A stretch of 7,514 nucleotides of DNA from Elusimicrobia bacterium RIFOXYB2_FULL_49_7 (GTDB lineage: Bacteria; Fibrobacterota; OXYB2-FULL-49-7), in contig MGVN01000122.1 of assembly GCA_001800515.1 (NCBI GenBank), positions 1-7,514 of the forward strand, read 5' to 3'. Numbering within the stretch: the stretch's first letter is position 1; each line of letters begins with the position of its first letter. Of this stretch, positions 6,616 through 7,514 are shown in pieces. The translations under genes and the position numbers were made by a program. A model generated the notes under the pieces. It made no database searches, had not been told where the DNA came from, and worked only from the letters and a program-made list of their open reading frames with translations.

Positions 6616-7514
6616 ATGAAAACACGGTTGATTCTTTTTCTTCTTTGTTTCGCCATCAACCGGCTGCCGGGTGCGCCCCTGCCCGTGCCGACGAATCTCC
6701 GGGTCATCTTTACGGAAACCAGCCTGGATATTTCTTGGGATAGTCTGCCGGGGGCGGTGGGCTACAACCTTTACGATCGCCCTCCTTCGAATAAAAAAGG
6801 ACTTAAAAAAAGAAAGATTAATCCTGCACTCATCACCTCCGGGCCTCATTTTTCCTATATATGGGATTTTGAAAACGAAATGCGTGTGCGGAAAATAAAA
6901 GGATACGAACACCACCTTTCCCTGACAGCGGTAATGAACATTAACGGAAAGGAAAAAGAGGGACCTGCCTCAGAAGAGTTCGACAATAATTATTTTGAAG
7001 GCTATCGTAATGTACTTACCCGAGCGGATATCCTGCGCATCCTGGTGCCCGCCCAGGCGGCGCCTTTGCTGCCCGTGGTTCATCGCGCCAATACGCGGGA
7101 GGATTTTATCCGTTTTATGGAAACAACCGGTCGGAAGCTCCATCAGGAACTGGCCAGGAATATTAACCCCCTGGAAGTGGGCGCTTGCGCACCGGTCTCC
7201 ACTCTTCTCGTCAAATTGCTCGATCGGGCAGGGCTTTCCGCCCTGCGGGTCGAAGGAACTTTTATCAAGGAATACCACACTTTTATAATCATCAATGTGG
7301 ATGGGGTGGAATACATCCTGGATTTCACGGCCGATCAATTCGTGCCGGGTGTCACGCCGGTTTGTTTTCCGCGCGATTTGTCCAATCTGAACCGCAAGGG
7401 AAGGCTTTCGGTGGTGGGTACGCCGATTTATCAGCCGGGCAAAATCTATACAGCCGACCAAACCGACCTGTCTCAAAACAAGACGTCCGAATTCTATCGG
7501 AATCTGCTGCAAAA
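6616..7514 (+). CDS. Secreted FN3-like and transglutaminase/papain-like protein (3' truncated)
   Basis: An open frame of 299 codons runs off the right edge. It starts with a signal peptide (MKTRLILFLLCFAI, probable cleavage near PGA, residue 20). Residues about 22-115 look like a fibronectin type III domain: PTNLRVIFTETSLDISWD, PGAVGYNLYDR, then YEHHLSLTAV and GPASEEF. Residues about 180-245 resemble transglutaminase-like or papain-fold cysteine enzymes: C191 in VGACAPVSTLLVKLL, H221 in KEYHTFIIINVDG, and D236 in YILDFTADQF (D240 as alternative). The spacing and the 'DxTADQF' ending suit a Cys-His-Asp triad, so enzymatic activity (protease, amidase or cross-linking) is plausible, but substrate is unknown. 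ATG 6616 has no close Shine-Dalgarno sequence; TTG 6607, in frame and 10 bases after GGAG (6593-6596), is a possible alternative start. It follows dapF by 13 bases. The frame assignment is firm; the domain calls are by motif only. Confidence 0.82.
   Translation, partial: MKTRLILFLLCFAINRLPGAPLPVPTNLRVIFTETSLDISWDSLPGAVGYNLYDRPPSNKKGLKKRKINPALITSGPHFSYIWDFENEMRVRKIKGYEHHLSLTAVMNINGKEKEGPASEEFDNNYFEGYRNVLTRADILRILVPAQAAPLLPVVHRANTREDFIRFMETTGRKLHQELARNINPLEVGACAPVSTLLVKLLDRAGLSALRVEGTFIKEYHTFIIINVDGVEYILDFTADQFVPGVTPVCFPRDLSNLNRKGRLSVVGTPIYQPGKIYTADQTDLSQNKTSEFYRNLLQ

Noticed and set aside
6970..7512. 180-codon open frame on the - strand at the right end
   Set aside because: It lies opposite the signal peptide-FN3-transglutaminase-like frame, which has coherent motifs; the reverse translation has none.

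Overview
The window carries eight protein genes, all on the + strand and tightly packed. It looks like a chromosomal stretch of a Gram-negative, two-membrane bacterium. LptE (lipopolysaccharide assembly) indicates an outer membrane, and dapF indicates meso-diaminopimelate for lysine and peptidoglycan. A secreted protein ending in a type IX-secretion-like (Por) sorting domain after calcium-binding thrombospondin type 3 repeats points to the FCB group or an allied candidate phylum. Weak Shine-Dalgarno signals before several genes fit that, but the phylum cannot be fixed from this sequence.

Layout: positions 1-1388 hold the C-terminal part of a large exported protein (beta-propeller-like region, three DxDxDG repeats, PKD-like domain, C-terminal sorting domain). 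At 1407-2735 is a class I/II PLP-dependent aminotransferase with all main active-site residues. At 2750-3535 is an exported protein of unknown function that I tentatively read as a papain/C39-like fold without its catalytic cysteine. At 3560-4048 is an LptE-family lipoprotein and at 4055-4303 a DUF2164 protein. Gaps of 6-24 bases between these five genes and no visible terminator make one transcription unit plausible.

An AT-rich 95-base gap (4304-4398) follows, with a plausible sigma70-type promoter and three alternating copies of TGGTGA/TCACCA, the last overlapping the likely ribosome binding site. It leads into a stand-alone AAA ATPase of the DUF4143 family with a C-terminal PD-(D/E)XK-like nuclease motif (4399-5640), probably an accessory gene. 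After a 125-base gap comes diaminopimelate epimerase (dapF, 5766-6602). Thirteen bases later starts an open reading frame that runs off the window (6616 onward): signal peptide, fibronectin type III-like domain, then a transglutaminase/papain-like domain with a Cys-His-Asp set.

The recognisable theme is cell-envelope biogenesis and protein export (LptE, DapF, secreted proteins). No RNA genes, CRISPR arrays, insertion sequences or convincing rho-independent terminators were seen. The points most worth following are the switch-like repeat set before the ATPase, the apparently inactive papain-fold protein beside lptE, and the secreted FN3-transglutaminase-like protein after dapF.
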